Below, piece by piece: positions 8,813 to 18,086 of a stretch of 64,000 bases of DNA; position 1 is the first letter of the stretch; each line of letters begins with the position of its first letter. The position numbers and the translations under genes are program-made. The notes beneath the pieces are model-generated. The model worked only from the letters and a program-made list of their open reading frames with translations, was not told the origin of the DNA and did no database searches. Source of the stretch: Emiliania huxleyi CCMP1516 (taxonomy: Eukaryota; Haptophyta; Isochrysidales; Noelaerhabdaceae); NCBI RefSeq assembly GCF_000372725.1, contig NW_005202428.1, positions 264,653 to 328,652 of the forward strand. The letters run 5' to 3'.

Positions 8813-10285
8813 TCACCGCCCCGGCGCCCACGCCTCGATCTTCTTGGGCAGCACCTGGTTCGACAGGTCCTCTCCGTGGCCAAGGCAGCCGCGCTTGCCT
8901 TTGCCCCAAGTAAAGACGGCACCGGCGGTGAGGGCGAGGCTGTGGTCTTCTCCCGTCAGCACGGCGACGACGTGCTGCCCAGCCAAGGCCTCGACCTGCT
9001 TGGGCAGCAGCTTCTCCTGCGTGTCGCCGTGGCCCAACAGGCCCCCGCCTCCACCGCCCCAGCTCCAGACGGCTCCGTCGGCGGTGAGGGCGAGGCTGTG
9101 GTTGTGTGCTGCCGACACAGCGACAGCGCGCTGCCCAGCCAAGGCCTCGACCTTCTTGGGCAGCAGCTGCTCCTGCGGGTCGCCGTGGCCCAGCTGGCCG
9201 AGGCCTCCATCGCCCCAGCTCCAGACAGCGTTGTCGGCGGTGATGGCGAGGCTGTGGCGATATCCAGCCGAGACAGCGATGACGCGCTGCCCAGCCAAGG
9301 CCTCGACCTGCTTGGGCAGCAGCTCGCGCTGCTGGCCGCCGTGGCCCAGCTTGCCAAAGCCTCCTTCGCCCCAGCTCCACACACCTCCGTCGGCGGTGAT
9401 GGCGAGGTTGTGGTTAAGTCCAGCCGAGACAGCGACGACGCGCTGGTCAGCCAACGCCTCAATCTTCTTGGGCAGCCACTGGTCCTGCTGGTCGCCGTGG
9501 CCCAACCGGCCAAAGTATCCATAGCCCCAGCTCCAGAGGGCGCCGTCGGCGGTGAGGACCAGGTTGTGGTTAAGTCCCGCCGACACGGCGACGACGCGCG
9601 GGCCCGTAAAGCCCTCGACCTTCTTCGGCAGCAGTTGGTTCTGCTGGTCGCCGTGGCCCAACCGGCCCCCGCCTCCATCGCCCCAGCTCCAGACAGAGCC
9701 GTCGGCGGTGAGGGCAAGGCTGTGACTATAGCCAGCCGACACGCTCACGGCGCGCTCGCCGCCCAGCGCCGACGGGAGGCGGGTCGGTGTGTTGAGCCGC
9801 GTCACGCCCTCGCCGTGGCCGAGAAGGCCTGGAAACTGCTCCTCCTCGTCGTCGTCGTCGTCCTCCTCGCCCTCCGCTGCCGCTGACCCGCACGACGAGA
9901 GCCGCCCCTCGCCGTCGATGAAGAGGCTGTGGAAGGAGCCTGCCGCCGCCCTCGCCGGCGGGTTGGCCTCGCACAGCAGCGCAACGAAGCACAGCCACCG
10001 CACGGCGCAGCCCTCGCCCTCTGGCTGCACCGGCAGCACGTAGCCGCGCTCTTGCGCCCACAAGCGGATGGCCTGCACCGCGAGCGAGGCGTGAAAGAGG
10101 AGCGAGACGGCTGCGACGCGAGCGATGTCGGCGGGGCTTTCGCAGCGAGAGAGGGCGCGCTCGAGGAGCTCCGTGGGAAGGTCGAGGAGGCGGGCGGGCG
10201 GCGGCTTGCTCGGCGAGGGCGCGGCGGTGGAGGCGGGGGCGGCGAGGCGGCGCGAGCGGCGCGAGCGGCGCGGCGGGGTGGACAT
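8813..10285 (-). CDS. F-box-like/RCC1-repeat protein
   Basis: Single exon, 490 residues from the ATG at 10285. The N-terminus is basic and Ser/Pro-rich, followed by LLDLPTELLERALSRC...VAAVSLLFHASL, an F-box-like start. After an acidic run (EEDDDDDEEEQ) come about seven RCC1 blades with the repeated core VVAVSAGLNHNLVLTADGALWSWGxGxxGxLGHGDQQxxLLPKKVEAL. The near-identity of successive blades at DNA level points to recent tandem duplication within the gene. RCC1 propellers act in GTPase exchange, chromatin or ubiquitin-ligase scaffolds; with an F-box the last is most plausible, but that is inference. Confidence 0.85.
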   Translation of the reverse strand: MSTPPRRSRRSRRLAAPASTAAPSPSKPPPARLLDLPTELLERALSRCESPADIARVAAVSLLFHASLAVQAIRLWAQERGYVLPVQPEGEGCAVRWLCFVALLCEANPPARAAAGSFHSLFIDGEGRLSSCGSAAAEGEEDDDDDEEEQFPGLLGHGEGVTRLNTPTRLPSALGGERAVSVSAGYSHSLALTADGSVWSWGDGGGGRLGHGDQQNQLLPKKVEGFTGPRVVAVSAGLNHNLVLTADGALWSWGYGYFGRLGHGDQQDQWLPKKIEALADQRVVAVSAGLNHNLAITADGGVWSWGEGGFGKLGHGGQQRELLPKQVEALAGQRVIAVSAGYRHSLAITADNAVWSWGDGGLGQLGHGDPQEQLLPKKVEALAGQRAVAVSAAHNHSLALTADGAVWSWGGGGGGLLGHGDTQEKLLPKQVEALAGQHVVAVLTGEDHSLALTAGAVFTWGKGKRGCLGHGEDLSNQVLPKKIEAWAPGR

Positions 10286-11051
10286 ATCGCGAGAAAAAGA
10301 AAACCTGCGGGTCAGCACACCCCAGCGCGGATGCGAGATGAAGAAGGCGGCGGAATCTCGAGAAAGAGAAACGCAGTCACTGGTTAACCAGTGGAAATCC
10401 CGTTGTCAGCCGTCACGATGCACCCGAAGGGGACCCCAGCGCCGGCATCATCAGTGAAGGCACAAGTGTTCGAAGAGAGAGTGGACCTGAGCAATGATAT
10501 GACTGGGCGGCAAATGATAGCAGTGGGCGTCAGAAGACTCGTCCTTGCTCGAGGAGAGCTCGGCAGCCTCCGTTGGACCCAACACCGCTCACAAACACAA
10601 AAACAATAGGGCAGAACCTGTCGCTCCAGCGAGAGGGCGGCACTGGGTGGCGCGCGGGGTGGAGACGGCGGGAGATACGCCGGTAGGCGGTAGAGCTCTC
10701 GCTGGTTGTCGAAAGGTGAAGAACAGCCAGGCTCGGACACTGGAAACCAGCGCGGTATGGATGGACGCAGCTCGCAGGAAGCGAAAACAAAACCTTTCGC
10801 AGTTATCAGCCTAAAAAAAAAGAAGGAAAACAGGCAACCCAAGGGAGGGATGGGAGAACGGCACGCCGCCACCACACAGGGATTTTAAGGAGAGGGGTGT
10901 GCGTCGCCCACCCTCGCCAGCTAAAATTCTTCTCCCGCCGGTGTTGCGGAGCTCCTCGTAGGGCGTGGGAGCTGCCTCGACGCCGCGTGGGAGGCCGGAG
11001 CTGTCCGCCGCGTCGGAGGCCGGAGCTGTCCGCTACGACGCGTTCGGAGGA
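10286..11051. other. Intergenic with dispersed repeat D
   Basis: No gene supported. Positions 10808-10910 contain a dispersed repeat with the blocks CAACCCAAGGGAGGGATGGG and ACGGCACGCCGCCACCAC that recurs at 31325-31400 and 31940-32045. The 31940 copy also shares the following block GGGATTTTAAGGAGAGG. Confidence 0.55.
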
Positions 11052-14000
11052 ATGGTGGTGACTCTCGTGGCCACCGGCCTCCTCCTACCAACGCCGGCTC
11101 TCCGTCAGCTCAGAAGCGGCGTGCCATTGTCCAGCCTCCTCGATGACTTGGCGGAGGAGGCCTCAAACTCGTGGCTCATGCGGTTCCTCAACCGGCCAAA
11201 GGAGGACGCGGCGCTGCAGTACGAGCAACAGGGGTACAACACGCTTGAAGGCATGAGCACCCGCCTCGAGGTGGAGCGCTCGCCCATCTCCGAGCAGCCG
11301 GTCATGGACTCGGGGGGGTGCTGACCTCTCTCACCCGGCGAGACCCGACTAGTCCGGCGGACCGATGATAGGTCATGTTCACGACGAGCCTCGACGGCAC
11401 CGATCCGAGCTTTGATTTCGAGCGATGGGAGGTCCACCGCTCGCAGGCCCGGTACGGACGGCTCGTGCTTGGCATCCTCTTTGGGAAAACCACGCAGCGG
11501 ATCGGCCCGACCGTGCTGGCGGTCTGCCTCTTCTCGTCGCTCGTGTTCGCATACAACAACGTCTTCCTGGCGGCGACGCAGTTCATCGCGGTGAATCCGC
11601 TCTACCCGGAGCTGCAGCTGCCGCTGACGCCGTTCGAGCTCACCGCGCCCGTCCTCGGCCCGCCGCCCGCCTTCCGTGGCTGATCTCGGCTGATCTCGGC
11701 TAATCTCGCGGCTGATCCCGGCTGATCTCGGCTGATGTCGAGCCGTAGGCTTGCTGCTCGTCTTCCGGACCGACACGGCGCCGCCCGCCCGTCGCCCTTG
11801 CCACCTCAGCCCGCCGCCGCACTTTGCCCGCCGCCACCCTTAGCCCGCCTCCGCCCTTAGCCCGCCTCCGCCCTTAGCCCGCCTTCGCACTTAGCCCGCC
11901 TTCGCACTTAGCCCGCCTTCGCACTTAGCCCGCCTCCGCCCGCTCCAGGCGTACGAGCGCTTCAGCCTCGGCTCGCAGCTCGCGTGGGAGATCGCGGCCC
12001 TCTGTCAATTAATTAGCCATCACGTTAATGAAATCAGGCTCGCAGCTCGCGTGGGAGATCGCGGCCCTCTGTCAATTAATCAGCCATCACGTTAATGAAA
12101 TCAGGCTCGCAGCTCGCGTGGGAGATCGCGGCCCTCTGTCAATTAATCAGCCATCACGTTAATGAAATCAGGCTCGCAGCTCGCGTGGGAGATCGCGGCC
12201 CTCTGTCAATTAATCAGCCATCACGTTAATGAAATCAGGCTCGCAGCTCGCGTGGGAGATCGCGGCCCTCTGTCAATTAATCAGCCATCACGTTAATGAA
12301 ATCAGGCTCGCAGCTCGCGTGGGAGATCACGGCCTTTGTCAATTAATTAACCATCGTATGAATGAAATCAGGCTCGCAGCTCGCGTGGGAGATCACGGCG
12401 AGCATGCGCTCCCTCATGCGGCGGCTGACCGCCTTCACGAGCCCTGAGCTCTTCTCGGACGGCGAGATATAGCCGAGATAAGCCGAGATGCAGCCGAGAT
12501 ACAGCCGAGATACAGCCGAGGTAGCCGAGGTGTAGCTGAGGCGTAGCCGAGATAGCCGAGGTGTAGCCGAGGTTGGACGGCGAGCGCGCGGCGGCGGAGG
12601 ACGTGTCCACGACACGCCCACGACACGTCCACGACACGCCCACGACACGCCCACGACACGTCCACGACACGTCCGCGACACGTCCGCGACACGTCCACAA
12701 CACATCCGCGACACGCCCACGACACGTCCGCGACACGCCCACGACACGTCCGCGACACGTCCACGACACGTCCGAGACACGTCCACGACACGTCCGCGAC
12801 ACGTCCACGACACGTCCGAGACACGTCCGAGACACACCCCCGCAGGCGAGCGCGCGGCGGCGGAGGACCTGATCCAGGCGTGCACGCTGGTCCACGGCTG
12901 GATCATGACCTCGTACCTGCGCGGAGGGCTCGACCGCCGCCGCTCGGCGCCCATCGACGAGATGCAGGAGGCGCTGCTGCGCGCCGCGCTCGGCGTGGAG
13001 GAGGGGGAGGAGGAGGAGGAGGGGGGCGGCGAGGCGCGAACCGATGCCGCGGAGCCGGCACCGGCCCCGTCGCCTTACCTGTGGATCTCGGCCATGGCGG
13101 TTGGCGTCTCGCAGCGGCTGCCTGGCCTGACGGACCAGGAGCGGCCATATCTCCCCATATCTCCCCATATCTCCCCATATCTCACTGCCCGGCCTGACGG
13201 ACCAGGAGCGGCCATATCTCCCGATATCTCCCCATATCTCCCCATATCTTACTGCCCGGCCTGACGGACCAGGAGCGGCCATATCTCCCCATATCTCCCC
13301 ATATCTTACTGCCCGGCCTGACGGACCAGGAGCGGCCATATCTCCCCATATCTCCCCATGTCTCCCCATATCTTACTGCCCGGCCTGACGGACCAGGAGC
13401 GGATCGCGATGGACGACCTCCTCACGACGGCGGCCACGAGATTTCTTTTTCGGACATTTCTTTCTTTTGTGCCGACGGGGATTCTTCCGTTTCTAGGTGG
13501 ACCACGCAACACCGATTTCTTGGAGCACTTGGGCGCAGCCGATTTCTTCTTTCTTCGTGCGTAGGTGGCCGCCGACCTCGCAAAGTGCGAGAAGCTCGTC
13601 TCGACCCCGATCCCGCTCGGCTACACCCGCTCGTCGGTCCGCCGCCCCGTTGTGGCCAGGTGGCCTCCCGAGTTTCCCCGAGATTCTCCGAGATCATCCG
13701 AGCACGAGTTGGGGCGTAGGTCCGGTTCCTCTGGATCTGGATCACGCTGCTGCCCTTCGCCCTCTCGCGCACGTTCGCCGACTTCCAAGCCGGCACGTGG
13801 TGGGAGGACAAGCCGAGGTGACCCGAGACTGCCCGAGATCACCCGAGATCACCCGAGATTAGGCACGTGGTGGGAGGACAAGCCGCTCGCCGAGCTGCCC
13901 GTGCTGCTGACCACGATGCTCTTCATCTCCTTCATCTTCCTCTCCATCGAGGACACACACATACGCACACACGCACACACGCACGCACGCACACACGCAC

Positions 14001-14433
14001 GCACGCACACGCGCACACACGCACGCACGCACGCACGCGCACACACGCGCACACACTCCCACACCGCTTCATCCACGCGCACTGGGCCTTGTCGTCTAGA
14101 CGTGGAGTCGCGAGGGTCGGCCCCCCCTGCCCCAAAACCATGTGTGTGTGGAGAAATTTACCTTAGCTCACCTCACCGTAGGACATCGCCGTCCAGATCG
14201 AGGAGCCCTTCGCCATCCTGCCGCTCCACGTGCAGCACCAGTGGCTGCTGCGCGACGCCGAGCAGACGCGCTGGCTGATGCGGTACGGCTCGCGGCAGCG
14301 AGTCCGCCGAGCAGGCGCGGCGGCGCGGAGGGGCGAGGACCGCGGCAGGGAGGAAGACAGCAGTGAGCAGGACCGCAGTGAGCCCGAGCGCCCGCCGCCG
14401 GAGGCTGCCGTGAAGGGGGAGGTCGAGAGCTAG
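11052..14433 (+). CDS. Bestrophin-like (UPF0187) anion channel, 11 exons
   Basis: Exons: 11052-11300, 11372-11657, 11749-11777, 11949-11970, 12372-12461, 12846-13138, 13397-13429, 13565-13636, 13720-13792, 13863-13951, 14182-14433; 495 residues, all joins in frame. The family is clear after splicing: WEVHRSQARYGRLVLGILFG, RIGPTVLAVCLF, PLTPFELTAPVLGLLLVFRT, DTAYERF, STPIPLGYTRSSVRFLWIW, TLLPFALSRTFADFQAGTWW and IEDIAVQIEEPFAILPL, matching the plant/bacterial bestrophin fold (VCCN1-like). The N-terminus (MVVTLVATGLLLPTPALRQL) suggests a targeting peptide, perhaps plastid. The C-terminus is charged and disordered. Donors are GT at two introns, GC at six and GA at two. Nearly every intron begins with a copy of the exon start that follows it. 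Confidence 0.85.
11971..12371 (+). repeat. Six-unit 67 bp tandem array forming a bestrophin intron
   Basis: Units start at 11971, 12038, 12105, 12172, 12239 and 12306 and are 67 bp long (the last 66). Each is a ~34 bp copy of the start of the following exon (GCTCGCAGCTCGCGTGGGAG...) plus a ~33 bp AT-rich filler ending AAATCAG. The whole array is one GC-AG intron; each unit carries its own potential GC donor and AG acceptor. Confidence 0.85.
12462..12845 (+). repeat. Composite repeat-filled bestrophin intron
   Basis: GC-AG intron of 384 bp made of two different simple arrays: AGCCGAGAT(A/G) units (12470-12570) and an imperfect CACGACACGTC array (12601-12835). The second array is bracketed by two copies of GGCGAGCGCGCGGCGGCGGA, the exon start, which suggests a later insertion nested inside an older intron. 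Confidence 0.75.
13139..13396 (+). repeat. Four-unit (67, 67, 57, 67 bp) intron array with GA donor
   Basis: The 258 bp intron equals four tandem units, each made of exon copy CCTGACGGACCAGGAGCGG followed by CCATATCTCC repeats. Joining the conserved reading frame (LPGLTDQ-ERIAMDDLL) requires the junction CAG|GAGCGG on both sides, so donor GA and acceptor AG lie within the duplicated exon segment. Confidence 0.75.
13952..14181 (-). mobile_element. (CA)n-TTACC element serving as bestrophin intron
   Basis: CA/CG tract, the family body (CCACGCGCACTGGGCCTTG, AGACGTGGAGTCGCGAGGG, AAACCATGTGTGTGTGG) and a TTACC-type tail followed by CTCACCTCACCGTAG, which supplies the 3' splice site. The intron starts GACACAC and the next exon starts GACATC, so a short duplication of GACA flanks it. 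GA-AG borders are needed to join SIED and IAVQIEEPF. Confidence 0.75.
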
Positions 14434-15265
14434 TAGACATGAAAGCAGTTTGGCAGGCAAAGCAGCCGTAGTTAGCGTGTCTTTGTTGAGGCTTGAGGTT
14501 GAGCTCGAGTGTCGAGACACAAAAGTCAAAACATACCGGTTACACCGTGCAGATGTACTCTACTCTCTCCTACTGGTACTGCAAAACCTGGCCTGCTTTT
14601 AGATTTTACTGAAACACACCTTGCGAGGGCGGGCCTGAGCCCTGACGATCGAGGGGTCCCGTACCATGCGGAATCGACCCTATCCGAAGTGCTCAAGTGC
14701 TCAAGATTTTACAGCGTCAGCCGTCCTCACACAAAGAGTTCGATTAAAGCCGTACTCTCCCAGTGTGAGTCTGGGAACACCAGCTCGTCTCACCAAAACG
14801 CAAAAAACGTTACACCCACACCCACGGCCACGCCCTTGATGAAACTATTGCCAAGTCATCTTTAACCGTCGTCTCAAATCGCAGATATACACACTCTCAA
14901 CACTGTAACGCAATCTTTTTTCACACTCTCAACACTGTCCGTATCTCAACGCGTCACAGTCATACCAAAACGCTCTCTCAACCACAAGCCCCAACGGCCA
15001 CGCCCCACGACCACGAGTCCCACCCAGGGGAGTGCTCGCGCTGTCCCTATCGCCCTAACTGATCCTGCGGTGGCCACGCTCGGGCTCGAGAGTCTCACTG
15101 CGCGGTCTGCGCGCGTGCCTCGTCGCCAAGCCCCCCCCCCCCCCCCTCCCCCCTCCAGGTTTATCTCCCAGGCCTGCTCCAGTCTCCACGCGGAGCCTCC
15201 AACCAGCGGCGCCGCCGACGAGTCAACTGCCCAAAGACACGAAGCAACGAAGCGCACCAAGCGGA
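14434..15265. other. Intergenic with repeat E
   Basis: No gene. A repeat with CGATCGAGGGGTCCCGTACCA and AGTGCTCAAGTGCTCAAG at about 14600-14715 recurs at 31555-31625. Two imperfect copies of CACTCTCAACACTGT lie near 14890-14940, and a C run at 15129-15146. Confidence 0.5.
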
Positions 15266-17807
15266 TCAGAGGTTGTAGGTCGGATAGGCCGTTTTACGAT
15301 CGTTTGGAGCGCTGACACCCGTCTGCTGGTCGAGCACCTTGTAAACCCCGTCTCCATGCTCGCAGGAGAAGGTTGGCATGTCGTTGGCGGTGACGGCGCT
15401 TGTGATGGACGGTGAGAGCGTGAGAGTGACGACGACATTGGTTGAGGAGGTGGAGCAGCAGTTCTTGGTGTTGACGCTGCCATCGATGAGCTTGAGCGAG
15501 CCCTCACCTGCGTTCCTATCTCCACCCGCGTTGCTGACGCAGTCCGTCACGGAGAGCTGTGACCCGCTGCTCTCGTACAGCCGGATCTCGCTCAACTGCC
15601 ACTGGCTTCGAGCTGTGCCCCCGCGCGATTGGTGAACTCGAATCGGCACTTGGACGGAGGCGGGGGAGGTGGAGGTGGAAGGTCCGGGTCGTAGGCCCGC
15701 GGCTTCTCGAGGCAGCTATCGGCGACTTTGTCCACGCAGTAGGTCCGGTCGTCCGAGGAGAACTCCAAATCGTTGCAAGCGACACACTCGCCCTGGCCGA
15801 ATTTCGGTTGGTGCGTGCCCTCTGGGCAGCGGGTGCACCCGTTGACCGCGCCGGTGGATGCGTCCGAGTAGGTGCCGGGCCGGCAGTCGTAGCAGCGCTG
15901 TGTCCCCCAGGTGTCGGGGTCGTCCTCGTCGCGGTAGACCGCGGTGTTGAAGAACTGGCCGTCGGGACACGGCTCGCAGGTGTCGCTGCCGAGCGGCCGC
16001 ACGCCGAAGCCACGGCCGGATCGGCAGGGGAAGTAGTCGCAGCGCTCGCCGTCGCCGGGCTGCTGGACGTGGTCGGGGGTGCACTCGACGCAGGCGGAGA
16101 GCTCGGTGCCGCCGACAAACGGGTGGCCCATAAACGCGGGGCACTTGTAACACCAGCTTGCGCCGTGGAGCTGTGCACCTCCGTTTGAGCAGACGCTCCC
16201 AAAGAGGATCTGGTTCTCTGCGTTGGAGTTGCCGACCACGACGTCCACGAATCCGTCCCCGTCGACGTCCGCCACCGAGGTGGAGTAAGTGACCCTGCTC
16301 CCTCCAGGGAGGGTGGCCTCGGAGAAGGTCCTCCCGTCCGCGCTCCCAAAGAGGATCTGGTGCTCTTGGTTGAAGTTGCCAAGCACGATGTCCATGAACC
16401 CGTCCCCGTCGACGTCCGCAACCGAGGTGGAGTAAGTGTCCCTGCTCCCTCCAGGGAGGGCGACCTCGGAGAAGGTCCTCCCGTCCGCGCTCCCAAAGAG
16501 GATCTGGTTCACTTGGCCGGCGTTGCCGACCACGATGTCCATGAACCCGTCCCCGTCGACGTCCGCCACCGAGGTGGAGTAAGTGATCCTGCTGCCAGGG
16601 AGGGCGACCTCGAAGAAGGTCCTCCCGTCCGCGCTGCCAAAGAAGATCTGGTTCACTTGGCCGGCGTTGCCGACCACGATGTCCATGAACCCGTCCCCGT
16701 CGACGTCCGCCACCGAGGTGGAGTAAGTGAACCTGCTGCCAGGGAGGGCGACCTCGAAGAAGGTCCTCCCGTCCGCGCTGCCAAAGAAGATCTGGTTCTC
16801 TTGGTTGTAGTTGCCGACCACGATGTCCATGAACCCGTCCCCGTCGACGTCCGCCACCGAGGTGGAGTAAGTGAACCTGCTGCCAGGGAGGGCGACCTCG
16901 AAGAAGGTCCTCCCGTCCGCGCTGCCAAAGAAGATCTGATGGCATGTTGACTGCCGACGTTCTCGACGCGCCGTGAGACTGTCAGCGTGCAGGTCACGCG
17001 GCAGGCGCTCGCCCCGCAGCCGCACGTGTCTTCTATTGGGGGGCAGACGTCGCCACTCGTCTTGTCGCAGATCCAGTCGGTGTACGAGGCGACCCTCGTG
17101 TACGCCACCCTGCTCTCGCTCTTTGTAAAGCAGGGCGAAGCTTCAGGCGGCCCAAAGCTGGTCACGCCGACCAGCACCGCGTTCCCGTCGGCGTCCACCT
17201 TGTACAGCGGGCCGCCCGAGTCACCCCGGCGGGCGCCTGGAGCCGTGCAGATCATCTTGTCGGTGAGCTTCACGTTGAAGCAAAACGGATTGTCCGTCTC
17301 TGTCGAGTCGCACGTATCGGAGGCAAAGACCTGCACCTTCTTGTACTGCGCCGCGCCTGTCGTCGCGTCGCCGCCGCCGATGTTCCACCCAGCAACGATG
17401 AGCTCCGAGTTTGGCTCGTTGGTCACCGGGTCGTTGTCAAGGTGCTCAATGTGGTCGTACTGCGCGTCATCCGTCAGCCTGATGAGCGCGATGTCGTTGG
17501 CCTTGAGGACCTCAACGTCGAGGACGTGATCTTCAGGAAGATTCCACTCCGTCTTGTATTCCGCTCTCTGCTCGTCCGTCCTGTAGTCCTCGTGCTGAAT
17601 CGGCTTCTTCTCGTCCATTTGGACATAGATGGCGCATGTCTCGTCCTTGACAGAGTTCTTCGCGGAATGCAGGCCGACGGCGACCTGCAGCGCACCCGAC
17701 TTGATGCAGTGTGCCGCAGTCAGGACCCAGCGCCGTCCGATCAGCGTGCCGGTGCAGTCGTGGGTCCCGGCGACTTGGAGCGAGACGAGGCGCAGGCGCG
17801 GGTGGGG
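15266..17807 (-). CDS. Secreted trypsin-like protease with FG-GAP repeats and Cys-rich tail
   Basis: From the N-terminus: an S1 peptidase with the catalytic His in VLTAAHC, Asp in NDIALIRL and Ser in GDSGGPLY; five near-identical 48-residue FG-GAP/VCBS repeats with calcium-loop cores VADVDGDGFMDIVVGN; a GCC2/GCC3-like cysteine region (CPEGTHQPKFGQGECVAC); and a discoidin-like end (WQLSEIRLYESSG). The protein is presumably extracellular. The N-terminal exon and signal peptide are not resolved: the visible frame begins after an acceptor near 17808. The frame changes twice, near 16940-16980 and near 15615 (beside a G5 run); either very short introns or indels explain this. The FG-GAP repeats differ by only a few bases, suggesting recent amplification. 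Confidence 0.7.
16205..16935 (-). repeat. 144 bp tandem coding repeats (FG-GAP units)
   Basis: Five units of 144-147 bp, each encoding IFFGSADGRTFFEVALPG...STSVADVDGDGFMDIVVGN. The three units nearest the protease domain differ at only a handful of sites. Two later units carry an extra Gly codon (PGGSR instead of PGSR). Confidence 0.85.
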
Positions 17808-18086
17808 CTTGGGCGGGGGGCGAAGCCGGGAGCGGCTCGCGGGTTGGTCCGGTGGGGGGGGCGGGGCGGGGCGGGGCGGGGTGGATCGGGTCGGGGCGGG
17901 GCGGGGCGGGGTTGCTCGGGTCGGGGTGGGGCGGGGTTGTGGGGTGGGGTGGGGATGTCGGGTTGGGGAGTGGGTGGGCGCCGGAGTGGGAGTGGTGTGA
18001 CTGCTCCTGTGGTGCGGGCGACGGCTTCTGAGGAAGCCGTCGTCCGCGCCTCACCTGTCGCGTGAATCGTGTCGTGCGACCGCCGA
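17808..18086 (-). other. G/C-rich presumed intron and divergent promoter region
   Basis: Dominated by GGGGCGGGGC repeats (17850-17935). On the minus strand it can be read as an intron running from CGACAG|GTGAGGCG near 18054 to an AAG acceptor near 17808. It also abuts the ATG of the plus-strand methyltransferase gene at 18087, so it must contain that gene's promoter. Confidence 0.4.

Noticed and set aside
11971-12371. CRISPR-like array (regular repeats with spacers)
   Set aside because: The units are continuous 67 bp tandem copies with no variable spacers, the DNA is eukaryotic, and removing the array restores a bestrophin reading frame.
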